46,409 nt of DNA from an uncultured Caulobacteraceae bacterium. Its GTDB lineage: Bacteria > Pseudomonadota > Alphaproteobacteria > Caulobacterales > Caulobacteraceae. The stretch spans positions 1 to 46,409 of the forward strand of contig CAIYVC010000089.1 in NCBI GenBank assembly GCA_903929535.1, written 5' to 3'. Shown piece by piece: positions 8,694 to 16,903 of this stretch; position 1 is the first letter of the stretch; each line of letters opens with the position of its first letter. Under the pieces are notes generated by a model. It was not told the DNA's origin, ran no database searches, and was given only the letters and a program-made list of their open reading frames with translations. The position numbers were made by a program, and so were the translations under genes.

Positions 8694-9611
8694 TTAGGCC
8701 GCGGCCCAGCCGCCCTGGCCGACAAGGGCGGCGGGATCTTCCAGGGCCATCTCGTTCCAGTCGAGGTCCGGCGGCGGGCTGGCGGAGGCGGCGATAACCG
8801 CCTGCAGCTCGGCCGCCGAGGCCACCCCGACGATGACGTGACGCGCTTCGGGCCGCGACAGGGCGAAGCCCAGGGCGGCCTGAAGCGGGTCGCTGCGCCC
8901 TTCGGCGATCAGGCGGCGAACGCGGGACAGCGGTCCGGACGCGCCCTTGAGCGCCACCGGCATCCGGTCGGGAGGCAGGAACAGCAGGCCCTGCAGGAAG
9001 ATCGAGCGCAGATGCACCTCGACGCCGAGCCCGGCGATCTCGGCCAGGGCGCCGGAGGTGATCAGGCGCTGGTCGAGCAGGGAGGCGGGCGCCTGGATGA
9101 CATCGGGCTTGAACCGGCGGGTCAGGGCCACCGGCTCATCGGAGGCGAACACCGAGACGCCGATCTTGGCGAACAGACCCTGGTCCTTCAGCCGGCGCAG
9201 ACGGTCCCACACCGCAGCGCCCTGCGGACCGCAGAGCTCACCCGCGCTCTGCACCATGATGGTGTCGGCCTTGTCGAGGCGCAGCCGGCGCAGGGCCGCA
9301 CGGGCCTCGCCCTCCACGAAATCGGGGCCGCGATCGGCGCGGCCCGCCTTGATCATGACGCGGAAGGGGTTGGGGCGCGGCATCAGGTTGCCGATGACGG
9401 TTTCGGCGTGGCCGAACGACACCTGGGCGTCCAGCACCGACAGGCCGGCGCGAGCGGCGATCTGCATGGCGTCGGCGGCCTCGCGTTCCGGCGGGCGGCC
9501 GCGCGGGACCGAGGGCGTCTGGTCCAGGCCCAGCTGCGACGCGCCCAGCCCGAGCTTGGGATGGCCGTGCCGGAAGGACGCAGGAGAGGCGGGGGAATGG
9601 GTCATAGTCAT
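8694..9611 (-). CDS. Aldo/keto reductase family protein, catalytic tetrad degraded
   Basis: 305-residue TIM-barrel protein of the aldo/keto reductase superfamily (LGLGASQLG; LGVEVHLRSIFLQGLL; ALGFALSRPEARHVIVGVAS). The usual tetrad is Asp-Tyr-Lys-His. Here Asp61 and Lys88 are present, but the Tyr position in the DxxxxYGxSE motif is Phe66 (LDAQVSFGHAE) and the His position after strand 4 is Gln121 (DTIMVQSAG), so ordinary reductase chemistry is unlikely. Start ATG 9611 overlaps the stop of the aminotransferase-like gene (ATGA); an upstream extension to 9797 is an open-frame artefact. Tight coupling to another apparent pseudoenzyme suggests a joint role. Confidence 0.82.
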   Translation of the reverse strand: MTMTHSPASPASFRHGHPKLGLGASQLGLDQTPSVPRGRPPEREAADAMQIAARAGLSVLDAQVSFGHAETVIGNLMPRPNPFRVMIKAGRADRGPDFVEGEARAALRRLRLDKADTIMVQSAGELCGPQGAAVWDRLRRLKDQGLFAKIGVSVFASDEPVALTRRFKPDVIQAPASLLDQRLITSGALAEIAGLGVEVHLRSIFLQGLLFLPPDRMPVALKGASGPLSRVRRLIAEGRSDPLQAALGFALSRPEARHVIVGVASAAELQAVIAASASPPPDLDWNEMALEDPAALVGQGGWAAA

Positions 9612-10798
9612 CCTGCGGCGCGCCGGCCGGCGGGCCCATCGACGGAAGGAACAGCCCGGCGGACCGCCAAGGCCAGACGCTCGACCGCCTGCTCGCAGGC
9701 GGTCAGCAGCACCCCGATCTCGCGATCGCCGTGCGCGTAGGACATGTTGACGGCGCCCAGGGTGAATAAACGGTGCGCAAGGCACTCGCTGGTCCACACA
9801 TTCTGCATCTGGCCGGCGTCCACCCCGGTCGCGCCGAGCGCCGAGGGGCGGAACTCCATGCGCAGGGCCGCCGGATCGCCCTCGATCTGGACCGCTTCCT
9901 CAAGCCCCGCGCCCCGGATCAGCCGCGTGACCTCGGCCTGGATCTCGGCCCCGCCGATACGCAGTTGAGAGATGACCGGGTCGGTGGCGATCTTGTTCAG
10001 CACCGCCTTGGCGGCGGCCAGGGAAGCGATGTCGGGGCCGAGATGCTCGTTGTCCTGGGCCACCTGGACCAGATCGCGGCGTCCGATCAGGGCGCCCAGC
10101 GGCAGGCCGTTGGCCAGGTTGTCGCCGAACACCGCCATGTCGGCCTCCACGCCGTGCAGCGCCTGGGCGCCGCCCTCGTGTACGCGGAAGCCGGACAGGG
10201 TCTCGTCGAAGATCAGCACCGCGCCGTAACGGGCGGCCAGGGCCTGGACGGCGGGCAGGTAGCCCGGAGCGGTCTCGCGCAGACAAGGAGCGATGACCAG
10301 GGCGGCGATATCGCCAGAATGCATGTCGAGCAAACGGCGAAGCGCCGGCAGGTCGCCGAAAGGGAAGGGCGGCGCGCGCACGGCCGAGCCGCAGGCGAAC
10401 ACCAGTTCACGGCCCGTGACCAGCCGCGCCGCGGTGAGGGCCGCGCGCATGGCCTGGGACACGTCCGCGCCGAAGGCGGCGGCCTCGGCGCCGGGCGCCA
10501 TGGCCTGGATACGGTCGGCGACATCGGCGGTGTAGCGGTCCAGCCCCCGGCGCTCATCGGCCGAGCGGGCCAGGCGTACGGCGGCGATCACGGTCGGGTC
10601 GCGGTGGCCCAGAAGCACGGCGCCGCCGGCATTGTCGAAATCGATGTATTCGGCCCCGTCCGCGCTCCACACCCGCGAACCGATCGCCTGGACCATCTGC
10701 GGCAGGGCGATCTCGGCCACGTCGAACGCAGGCGTGATCCAACCCGCGCCGGAACGGGACGGATAGGCTGCGGGCAAGAGGGACGCCGAGACGGGCAT
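9608..10798 (-). CDS. Class III aminotransferase-like protein lacking the PLP lysine
   Basis: 396 residues, related to glutamate-1-semialdehyde aminomutase and sugar aminotransferases (YIDFDNAGGAVLLGHRDPTV; LIFDETLSGFR; ANGLPLGALIGRRD). The Asp that contacts the pyridine nitrogen is kept (D198), but the Schiff-base lysine in the GKxxANGMPL-type motif is Asp226 (FGDNLANGLPLGAL), and the phosphate-binding SGTEA motif is replaced by FGADVSQ. It therefore looks like a non-aminating homologue. It overlaps the aldo/keto reductase-like gene by ATGA. Related pairs occur in glycan and flagellin modification loci (general knowledge), but no other sugar genes are nearby. Confidence 0.82.
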   Translation of the reverse strand: MPVSASLLPAAYPSRSGAGWITPAFDVAEIALPQMVQAIGSRVWSADGAEYIDFDNAGGAVLLGHRDPTVIAAVRLARSADERRGLDRYTADVADRIQAMAPGAEAAAFGADVSQAMRAALTAARLVTGRELVFACGSAVRAPPFPFGDLPALRRLLDMHSGDIAALVIAPCLRETAPGYLPAVQALAARYGAVLIFDETLSGFRVHEGGAQALHGVEADMAVFGDNLANGLPLGALIGRRDLVQVAQDNEHLGPDIASLAAAKAVLNKIATDPVISQLRIGGAEIQAEVTRLIRGAGLEEAVQIEGDPAALRMEFRPSALGATGVDAGQMQNVWTSECLAHRLFTLGAVNMSYAHGDREIGVLLTACEQAVERLALAVRRAVPSVDGPAGRRAAG

Positions 10799-10876
10799 GG
10801 GCCGTCCTTCACGGTCTTGGAAGGAGGGGCCAGGGTGGCGGAAATAGTTTAACGAACCGGTATCATTAACGGGCCC

Positions 10877-10906
10877 GCGCTCATGCAGCGCGAAGCGCGG
10901 TAGCGC
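10877..10906. repeat. Short dispersed hairpin repeat, copy C
   Basis: GCGCT...AGCGC stem with an internal GCAGCGCGAAGCGCGG segment, a variant of the repeats at 5208, 5246 and 36654. It lies in the 137-nt region between the divergent aminotransferase-like and cysG-like genes, which otherwise shows no clear promoter. Confidence 0.6.
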
Positions 10907-10935
10907 AAACCAGAATCGCCAAGCAGGTTCACGCC

Positions 10936-11814
10936 ATGAACGCCTTCCCCGCCTTCTTCACACTGGCCGGCCGCAGGGTCGTAATCGTCGGCGAGGGCGA
11001 GGGCGCGCAGATCAAGGCGCGGCTGTTCGAGGGCTCGCCCGCCGAGGTGGTGCGGCTGACGGCGGTGCAGGGCGCCGATCCGCAGGCCTACGCCGGCGCA
11101 GTCCTGGCCTTTGTCGCGATCAAGGACGATGGGCAGGCCGCCGCGGCGGTCGCCGCCGCCCGGGTGGCCCGGATCCCGGTCAATGCGGTCGACCGGCCCG
11201 CCCTGTGCGACTTCACCACCCCGGCTCTGATCGACCGGGGCGATGTGGTGGCCGCCGTCGGCACCGGCGGGACAGCCCCGCTGCTGGCCAGCCTGCTGCG
11301 CGGCGACATCGAGGCGCGGCTGCCCGAAGGCGCGGGCCATGTGGCGGCCCTGCTTGGGCGGATGCAGGGCGAGGTGCGTGAGGCCTTCCCCGATCTGGCC
11401 CGCCGCCGCGCCTTCCTGCGCTCGGCCCTCTCCGGACCCGCTGCCGAAGCGGCCCTGGCGGGAGACGCCAAGCGGGCCGAGACCCTGCTCCGCGAGGCGA
11501 TGGCGGCGGATGCGCCCCAGGACGGCCGGATACGGCTGCTGGACGGCGGCGGCCCGGCGGACCTTCTGACCCTGCGCGCCGCCCGCGCGCTCAGCGAAGC
11601 GGACCTGCTGATCGTCGAAGAAGGCGTTGCCCTCGAAATCCTCGTCCTGGCCCGCCGCGACGCCCCGCGCCTGGGCGCCGCCGACATCGAGGCCGCAGAT
11701 ATCGCGGAAAAGCTGGCGGAAGGGCTGCAGCTGGTTTGGATCACGGCGGCGGGCGCCGCCGAGGGGCGCGCGGACCTGCTGGCGGCGTCGGGCATCGCCG
11801 CGGCGATCCTCTAG
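10936..11814 (+). CDS. cysG: Siroheme synthase-type protein (precorrin-2 dehydrogenase/ferrochelatase) with truncated SUMT remnant
   Basis: 292 residues. The N-terminal NAD-binding domain (FFTLAGRRVVIVGEGEGAQI, about 1-110) and the dimerisation/ferrochelatase part with ALIDRGDVVAAVGTGGTAPL (Asp101 matches the catalytic Asp of CysG) resemble the bifunctional half of CysG that converts precorrin-2 to siroheme. From about residue 198 the sequence resumes as the first strands of the uroporphyrinogen-III methyltransferase half (GGGPADLLTLRAARALSEAD, then ILVLARRDAPRL) and stops about 45 residues later. The SUMT domain is therefore a vestige and methylation must come from another enzyme. Its stop overlaps that of the convergent MFS gene. 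Confidence 0.8.
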   Translation: MNAFPAFFTLAGRRVVIVGEGEGAQIKARLFEGSPAEVVRLTAVQGADPQAYAGAVLAFVAIKDDGQAAAAVAAARVARIPVNAVDRPALCDFTTPALIDRGDVVAAVGTGGTAPLLASLLRGDIEARLPEGAGHVAALLGRMQGEVREAFPDLARRRAFLRSALSGPAAEAALAGDAKRAETLLREAMAADAPQDGRIRLLDGGGPADLLTLRAARALSEADLLIVEEGVALEILVLARRDAPRLGAADIEAADIAEKLAEGLQLVWITAAGAAEGRADLLAASGIAAAIL

Positions 11815-13166
11815 ACCGGCCCGGCTCTGCGGCCCCAGACAATGAACAGGCCTCGGATCAGGATGGCGCTGTTGAGCAGCGCCGCCATGGCGAACGGACC
11901 CGCCGCGCCGAAGCGGTCGAACAGGGCGCCGCCGGCCATGCTCATTCCCGCCACGCTGAGCACTCCCAGAAGGACGAAGATGCTGGTGGCCATGCCGCGC
12001 AGATGGGGCGGCGCTTCCTGACCGAGCAGGACGCTGGTCGGCACGGTGATGGCGCCCTCCGCCAGGCCCATGGCCAGGGCGGCGACGTCGATCTGGGGCG
12101 ACATCAGGTCGTGCACCAACATCGGCGACAGCAGGGCGATGCTGACGATCGCCAGGCCCGCCAGCAGCAGCTTGCGCCGGTCGAACCTGTCCAGCAGCAC
12201 GCCCATGGTGAGGGCGCCGACCAGGGCGCCGACCTGGACGAAGGAATAGACGGTCCCGGCGTGCCGGGCGGCGGCGGCGGGGTCGATGCCCCGGGCGCGG
12301 GCGGCGGCGGCGATCGACAGCGACAGGAAGGTGGCGACCACCGCCAGGTCGCCGCGCACCGTCATCGAACCCAGCAGGGCCATCTGGAAACCGCCATTGC
12401 GTTTGGCGTGGGCGTAGAGCTGGCCGAAATCGCTCAGCACCGAGGACAGGGAGGCTATCGGCTTGGCCCGATCCGGCGCACGCTTGGTCTCCGGCTTCAG
12501 GCCGAACAGCACCAGGGCCAGGGCCGGAACCCCCATGGCGGCGATGCACCAGAAGGCGATGCTGAGGCCGCTTTCCGCTCCGGCTCCAAACCGCATGGCC
12601 CAGCCGGGCAGCCGCACCCCGATCTGGCCGACAATCAGGGCCGTTCCGACCAGCTGCACCCCCAGCATAGACGACATGAAGAGGCCGCGGGACTCGTTGC
12701 GCGGATAGTCGATGCCGAGCGCCTGGTTGGCGACCAGCTGAGCCCCGAGACCCGCGCCGATCAGCAGCGCCGCCCCGACAAAGCCGCCCTGCGTGGACTG
12801 GAGGGGATAAAGGGCCACGCCGCAGGCCATGGCGACATAGGTGAAGAGCAGCAGCTGGCGGCGTCCGATCCGATCGGCCAGGGCGCCGAACACCAGGGCC
12901 AGGGCGCCGACAGCCAGGCTTTGCCAGCCGGACAGGCCGCCCACCACCCGGCCCAGCTGATTGGCGGGCAGATGCAGGCGCGCGGACGCCAGATAGGGGA
13001 GCATCAGGGGCGTGAAGCCGGTGAAGCAGACGGCGGTCAGGGCCAGGGTGACATAGGCCAGCACATGGCGGGGCAGAACGCCGGGCGCCAGCCGGATCGG
13101 ACCGACCCTGTGTTCCATCGGCTCGGCCGGAGCCGTCCCATCGACGATGTCGGACGCGGCGCTCAA
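11811..13166 (-). CDS. MFS transporter
   Basis: 451-residue integral membrane protein with about 12 hydrophobic segments in two halves. The loop-2 motif appears as GALADRIGRRQLL and its second-half counterpart as GVLLDRFDRRKLL, typical of the major facilitator superfamily. Substrate is unknown. The TTG start at 13166 overlaps the stop of the binding-protein gene (TTGA), with ATG at 13118 as an alternative; both lack a good ribosome site. It is the last gene of the TonB receptor / binding protein / MFS run, which suggests it moves the same ligand across the inner membrane (inference). Confidence 0.85.
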   Translation of the reverse strand: MSAASDIVDGTAPAEPMEHRVGPIRLAPGVLPRHVLAYVTLALTAVCFTGFTPLMLPYLASARLHLPANQLGRVVGGLSGWQSLAVGALALVFGALADRIGRRQLLLFTYVAMACGVALYPLQSTQGGFVGAALLIGAGLGAQLVANQALGIDYPRNESRGLFMSSMLGVQLVGTALIVGQIGVRLPGWAMRFGAGAESGLSIAFWCIAAMGVPALALVLFGLKPETKRAPDRAKPIASLSSVLSDFGQLYAHAKRNGGFQMALLGSMTVRGDLAVVATFLSLSIAAAARARGIDPAAAARHAGTVYSFVQVGALVGALTMGVLLDRFDRRKLLLAGLAIVSIALLSPMLVHDLMSPQIDVAALAMGLAEGAITVPTSVLLGQEAPPHLRGMATSIFVLLGVLSVAGMSMAGGALFDRFGAAGPFAMAALLNSAILIRGLFIVWGRRAGPV

Positions 13167-14137
13167 GACAGACGCACCGCTTCGGCCAGCCGCAGCCGAT
13201 CGGCGGCAGCGGGCAGGAAGGCGGGGTCGAACATCTCCTCGGCCGAAGGCGCGCGGGGCAGAGGCGTGGTCTCGGCCAACAGATCGGCGGCTCGGCCCAG
13301 ACGGGCGGGGTCCATGGCGCCGAAACCGGAAACCGCAGTTTCCGGATGGGTCATTTCATCGCCGATGGTCCCGGTCCAGCGGTCCAATTCGATAGTCCGG
13401 TCCAGGGCGGGGTTGCGGGCCAGCGCCGCCGCCACCGCCGCCTCCGGGTCGGCGACCGCGGCCAGAAGACTGAGATTCAGGGCCCGCAGGAAGGCGCGCA
13501 GGGCCTCGGCCTTGCCCTCGATGGCCGGGCGGGACGCCATGACCACGCTGCCGTAGAGGTCGGGAACGATGGCGGGAAAGGGCAGGAAGCGCAGCCGTCC
13601 GGCCAGGGCCGGGTCGGCCTGACGCAGCACCGCCTTCTGGCTGGAGATGTAGCCGAACACCCCATCCGCTTGGCCGGCCAGCATGGTCTGCAGCATGGCG
13701 GCCATAGGATCGTCCGAAATGTCGATCTCGACCTTGGCCCGGTCCAGGCCGGCGGCCTTGGCGTAGGCCGGAAAGCTGCGATAGGCGACGTCGGAGGCGT
13801 GGGTGATCAGCCGGCGCCCCTCCAGGTCGGCGGGGACGTGGATCGGACCGTCGCTGGGCACGGCCACGGCGGACGGACTGCGATGGTGGATGGCGTAGAT
13901 GGCCGCCGGACCCGCCCCGGTCAGCCTGGCCAGCAGGCCGACTAGCGAACACATGTCGCCGAAGGTCAGGTCGAAGCCGCCCTCGATCATCATGGCCGGA
14001 GCGCGATAGGCGCCCGAACCGGCGACAAACGCGACGTCCAACCCCTCGTCGGCGAAAAGACCCCGCTCCTCGCCCAGGGCGAACCAGGCGTTGGCCCCGG
14101 AATAGTAGGAGTTGAGCAGCACCTTGAGGTCGGTCAC
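13163..14137 (-). CDS. NMT1/THI5-like (SsuA/TauA-type) substrate-binding protein without signal peptide
   Basis: About 324 residues with the bilobal binding-protein fold of nitrate/sulfonate/HMP-type ligands (DLKVLLNSYYSGANAWFALG; GLFADEGLDVAFVAGSGAYR; FDLTFGDMCSLVGLLARL; DVAYRSFPAYAKAAGLD). There is no Sec, Tat or lipoprotein signal, so as read it is cytoplasmic. The longer frame to 14191 is rejected because it starts inside a terminator hairpin; GTG 14137 with GGA upstream is better. No ABC permease or ATPase gene is nearby. It could be a sensor-like or enzyme-like NMT1 protein, or the signal may have been lost. Confidence 0.75.
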   Translation of the reverse strand: MTDLKVLLNSYYSGANAWFALGEERGLFADEGLDVAFVAGSGAYRAPAMMIEGGFDLTFGDMCSLVGLLARLTGAGPAAIYAIHHRSPSAVAVPSDGPIHVPADLEGRRLITHASDVAYRSFPAYAKAAGLDRAKVEIDISDDPMAAMLQTMLAGQADGVFGYISSQKAVLRQADPALAGRLRFLPFPAIVPDLYGSVVMASRPAIEGKAEALRAFLRALNLSLLAAVADPEAAVAAALARNPALDRTIELDRWTGTIGDEMTHPETAVSGFGAMDPARLGRAADLLAETTPLPRAPSAEEMFDPAFLPAAADRLRLAEAVRLS

Positions 14138-14165
14138 GTCGGGTCCAGTACGCGCAAAAGGCAGT

Positions 14166-14189
14166 GGCCGCCCGCTTGCGCGGGCGGCC
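14166..14189 (-). terminator. Hairpin terminator after the TonB receptor gene
   Basis: Perfect 10-bp stem (GGCCGCCCGC / GCGGGCGGCC) with a TTGC loop, 20 nt past the receptor stop. On the minus strand it is followed by ACTGCCTTTT. It probably reduces read-through from the highly expressed receptor gene into the binding-protein gene. Confidence 0.75.
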
Positions 14190-14208
14190 AAGGCGGCAGG
14201 GGAGCCGC

Positions 14209-16716
14209 CTATTCGAACTTCAGGTCGAGCGACACGCCCACGGTGCGCACAGCCTCGTTGTTGAGCACGTTGGTGAAGCCGCCGTTCCCCGCCTGACGCC
14301 CACCGGTGTAGAAGGTGTTCAGCGCGTTACGGGCGTAGAGGCCGATACGGTACATGCCGTTGGGCGAGGTGATCCCCGCATCCAGGTTCAACTGGCCGTA
14401 GGGCGGGTTGATCAGATTGGGGTCCATCGGCGCCGACAGCCATTGCGAGCGCCACAGATAGACGGCGTTGGCCTCGATCAGGAACTTGTTGGCCAGCTGG
14501 TGAGTGTAGGTCGGGCCCACGCGATAGGTATATTTGCTGGAGTTGATGAGGGCGGTGCCCGCGGCCTGGGCCGAGGAGGCGCCGTTGACCGTGATACAGC
14601 CCCCCTGCCCGCTCTTGGCCTGCTTGATCGGCTCGAAGGCGTTCCAGCAGGAGGTGACGAAGTCGGTGTAGTGGTTGTCGTCGAACGAGAATGAGCCGTT
14701 CAGCTTCCAGTCGTCGGTGGGACGGAAGTTGACTTCCAGCTCGGCGCCCTGAGCGAGCATCCCGCCGGCGTTGCCCAGCTGGAACACGTTGGGGATCACC
14801 GACTGGTTCAGCACGCTGACCTGGTAGTTCTTGTACTGCTCGCGGAAGAGGGTGAGGTCGAAGGTCAGCTTGCGGTTGAACCAGGTGGACTTGATGCCGC
14901 CTTCCAGCTCGTCGACCTCTTCCGGCTTGATCGGGTTGAGGACGAAGACCGAGGTATCGATCAGCGGGCCTTTGTAGCCGTGAGCGACGGTGCCGTAGAC
15001 CTGGACGTCGGGCGTGATGAAGTACTGAGGCGAGATGCGCCAGGTGTAGCCAGTGTTCTGGATGTCCAGCGACCGGGGCGGCAGGATCGAGATGGTCGGG
15101 GTCACGCCCGCCACATACTTGGCCCCGTTCACCGCCGTGGCCTGATAGACGCCCTGATAGCCCTGGGCGTAGGGGATGACATTGATGCCGGCGTAGACAT
15201 CGTCGTGTGTCACCCGCATCCCCAGGTTCAGCAGAAGCTTGTCCGAGAAGTGGTAGGCGCCGTCGATAAAGGCCGCGTAGTTCTTGTTGATGTTGCGGAC
15301 ACGCTGAATGCCGCCGGTGGTGGTGATCAGCACGTTATCGCCATAGGGCGTGTTGGGATATTCGTCGATCGCCTCGCCGTAACCCTGGGTGAGTTGCAGC
15401 GCCTTCGACATCGTATCGCGGTCGTTAAAGTATAGGCCGGCCACGAAGGTGATCTTGCCGGTGTCGGGCGAGGCGAGGCGCAGTTCTTCGGAGGACTGGC
15501 CGCCGTTGTACCAGTTGTTCAGATAGCCGTTGGTATAGTAGCCGGAACCCAAGGGGCCATGGAAGAACCGCGACATGAAGCGGTAGGCCGTGATCGACGT
15601 CAGGGTGTAATTACCCAGCTGATAGGTGGCCTTGATGCCCGCGCCGCCGGCATCTGTGTTGCGATAGGCGGTCTGGGCCTCGGCGCTGGAGCCGTTGGCG
15701 GGATTGACATTGAGCCCCGGCACGCCGGCGAATGTCCCGCCGGTCGGGCTGGCCAAGGCGGCGGACATGGTGCCGATCAGCGGACCGAGCGTGGCCCCGT
15801 TGCAGCCCGGCAGGGAGCCGGGCGCGGTGATCACGCCAGCGGCGTTGCGGGTGGGGCCGTAGAAGGTCGCCCACGGTTCGGAGATACCCGGGCCGCAGGC
15901 GCCCCAGGCCTGCGGGAAGTTGGGATATTCCTTGATCCGGCGTACGTCGCTGCTGAACACGACGCGCAGCTTATCGCTGGCGTCCCACAGAAGCTTGCCG
16001 CGGAAGCCATCGAGGTAGCGGCCGCCTTCGTTGATCCCGAGGCTGGGGTCTCTGAAAACCCCGTCGTGGTTCTGGTAGGAAACCATCGCCCGCGCCGCCA
16101 GGGCGTCGTTGATGGCGAAGTTCTTGACGATGTAGGAACCGATGTCGGTGTGTTCGCCGTAGGTGGCGTGCGCCTTCAGCTCGTTGGACCCGATCTTGGG
16201 ATCGTTGGTCTGGATCGAAACGGCGCCGGCCGTGGTGTTCATCGCGAACTGAGTGCCCTGAGGCCCGCGGTAGACTTCGATGTGGTCCAGGTCGGAAAGG
16301 TCGCCGCCGATGTCGTCGACGAAGCCGATCAGCACCCCGTCCACCACCAGGCCGACCGACTGTTCGGTGCCGCCGTTGGAGCTGTTGGTGCCTGACCCGC
16401 GGATATAGATGGCGTTGGCGCCCTGGATCGACACCTGCACGCTGGGCGAGACGAACTGCAGGTCGCCTGGCTTCTGGTAGCCGGCGTGGGAGAATTCGGT
16501 GGCGGCCACGGCGGTCACCGCCATGGGCACATCTTGAAGCTTCTGGGTGCGCAGAGCGCCGGTGACGACGATCTCCCCGACCTGGGCCGTCCCAGCGGGA
16601 TCAGCGGCCGCCGCGGCTTCGGCGGCCAAGGCGGGGCCGCCAGCAGTCAACGCCAGGACGCCCGTCGCCAGCAAGGTGCTGGTCAGTAATTTTGCACCGC
16701 ACTGTACTATTTTCAT
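14209..16716 (-). CDS. TonB-dependent receptor
   Basis: About 835-residue outer-membrane receptor of the Caulobacter/sphingomonad type. It has a signal peptide (MKIVQCGAKLLTSTLLATG, cleavage after GPALA), a TonB-box-like EIVVTGALRTQKLQDVPMAV, a plug (SVQVSIQGANAIYIRGSG; GLVVDGVLIGFVDDIGGDL; IEVYRGPQGTQFAMN) and a barrel ending in VGVSLDLKFE with terminal Phe at the penultimate position. Ligand is not evident. ATG 16716 is chosen because GAGGGG precedes it by 7-8 nt; the GTG at 16731 overlaps that site. It heads the receptor / NMT1-like / MFS cluster. Confidence 0.92.
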   Translation of the reverse strand: MKIVQCGAKLLTSTLLATGVLALTAGGPALAAEAAAAADPAGTAQVGEIVVTGALRTQKLQDVPMAVTAVAATEFSHAGYQKPGDLQFVSPSVQVSIQGANAIYIRGSGTNSSNGGTEQSVGLVVDGVLIGFVDDIGGDLSDLDHIEVYRGPQGTQFAMNTTAGAVSIQTNDPKIGSNELKAHATYGEHTDIGSYIVKNFAINDALAARAMVSYQNHDGVFRDPSLGINEGGRYLDGFRGKLLWDASDKLRVVFSSDVRRIKEYPNFPQAWGACGPGISEPWATFYGPTRNAAGVITAPGSLPGCNGATLGPLIGTMSAALASPTGGTFAGVPGLNVNPANGSSAEAQTAYRNTDAGGAGIKATYQLGNYTLTSITAYRFMSRFFHGPLGSGYYTNGYLNNWYNGGQSSEELRLASPDTGKITFVAGLYFNDRDTMSKALQLTQGYGEAIDEYPNTPYGDNVLITTTGGIQRVRNINKNYAAFIDGAYHFSDKLLLNLGMRVTHDDVYAGINVIPYAQGYQGVYQATAVNGAKYVAGVTPTISILPPRSLDIQNTGYTWRISPQYFITPDVQVYGTVAHGYKGPLIDTSVFVLNPIKPEEVDELEGGIKSTWFNRKLTFDLTLFREQYKNYQVSVLNQSVIPNVFQLGNAGGMLAQGAELEVNFRPTDDWKLNGSFSFDDNHYTDFVTSCWNAFEPIKQAKSGQGGCITVNGASSAQAAGTALINSSKYTYRVGPTYTHQLANKFLIEANAVYLWRSQWLSAPMDPNLINPPYGQLNLDAGITSPNGMYRIGLYARNALNTFYTGGRQAGNGGFTNVLNNEAVRTVGVSLDLKFE

Positions 16717-16823
16717 GTCAGCACCCCTCACGCTTGATCTGGACCAACAGCAAGTTGATCGTTTTTCAGCTCGGGGGCGCCGACGCTTCTAGTTAGCGCC
16801 GGAACGAAGATTCCATTTTTACT

Positions 16824-16853
16824 ATAATATTTGAAAGTGCTGCAGCGCAGCAA
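16824..16853 (-). promoter_or_regulatory. Sigma70-type promoter of the TonB receptor gene
   Basis: On the minus strand TTGCTG (16853-16848), an 18-nt spacer and TATTAT (16829-16824), inside an unusually AT-rich 190-nt intergenic stretch. It leaves a leader of roughly 100 nt before the ATG at 16716. The spacer contains TGCTGCAGC-type symmetry that could be an operator. Confidence 0.5.
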
Positions 16854-16903
16854 AGATAAGGGGTATTTTTGCCGAGTGACCGCACGCCAGGGTTGGTAGT
16901 CCC

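Noticed and set aside
10849-12549. 566-codon minus-strand frame across cysG and the MFS gene
   Set aside because: Runs out of frame through two well-supported genes; Arg/Gly-rich composition.
11736-13556. 606-codon plus-strand frame opposite the MFS gene
   Set aside because: Gly/Gln/His/Asp-rich shadow of a hydrophobic gene; no domain.
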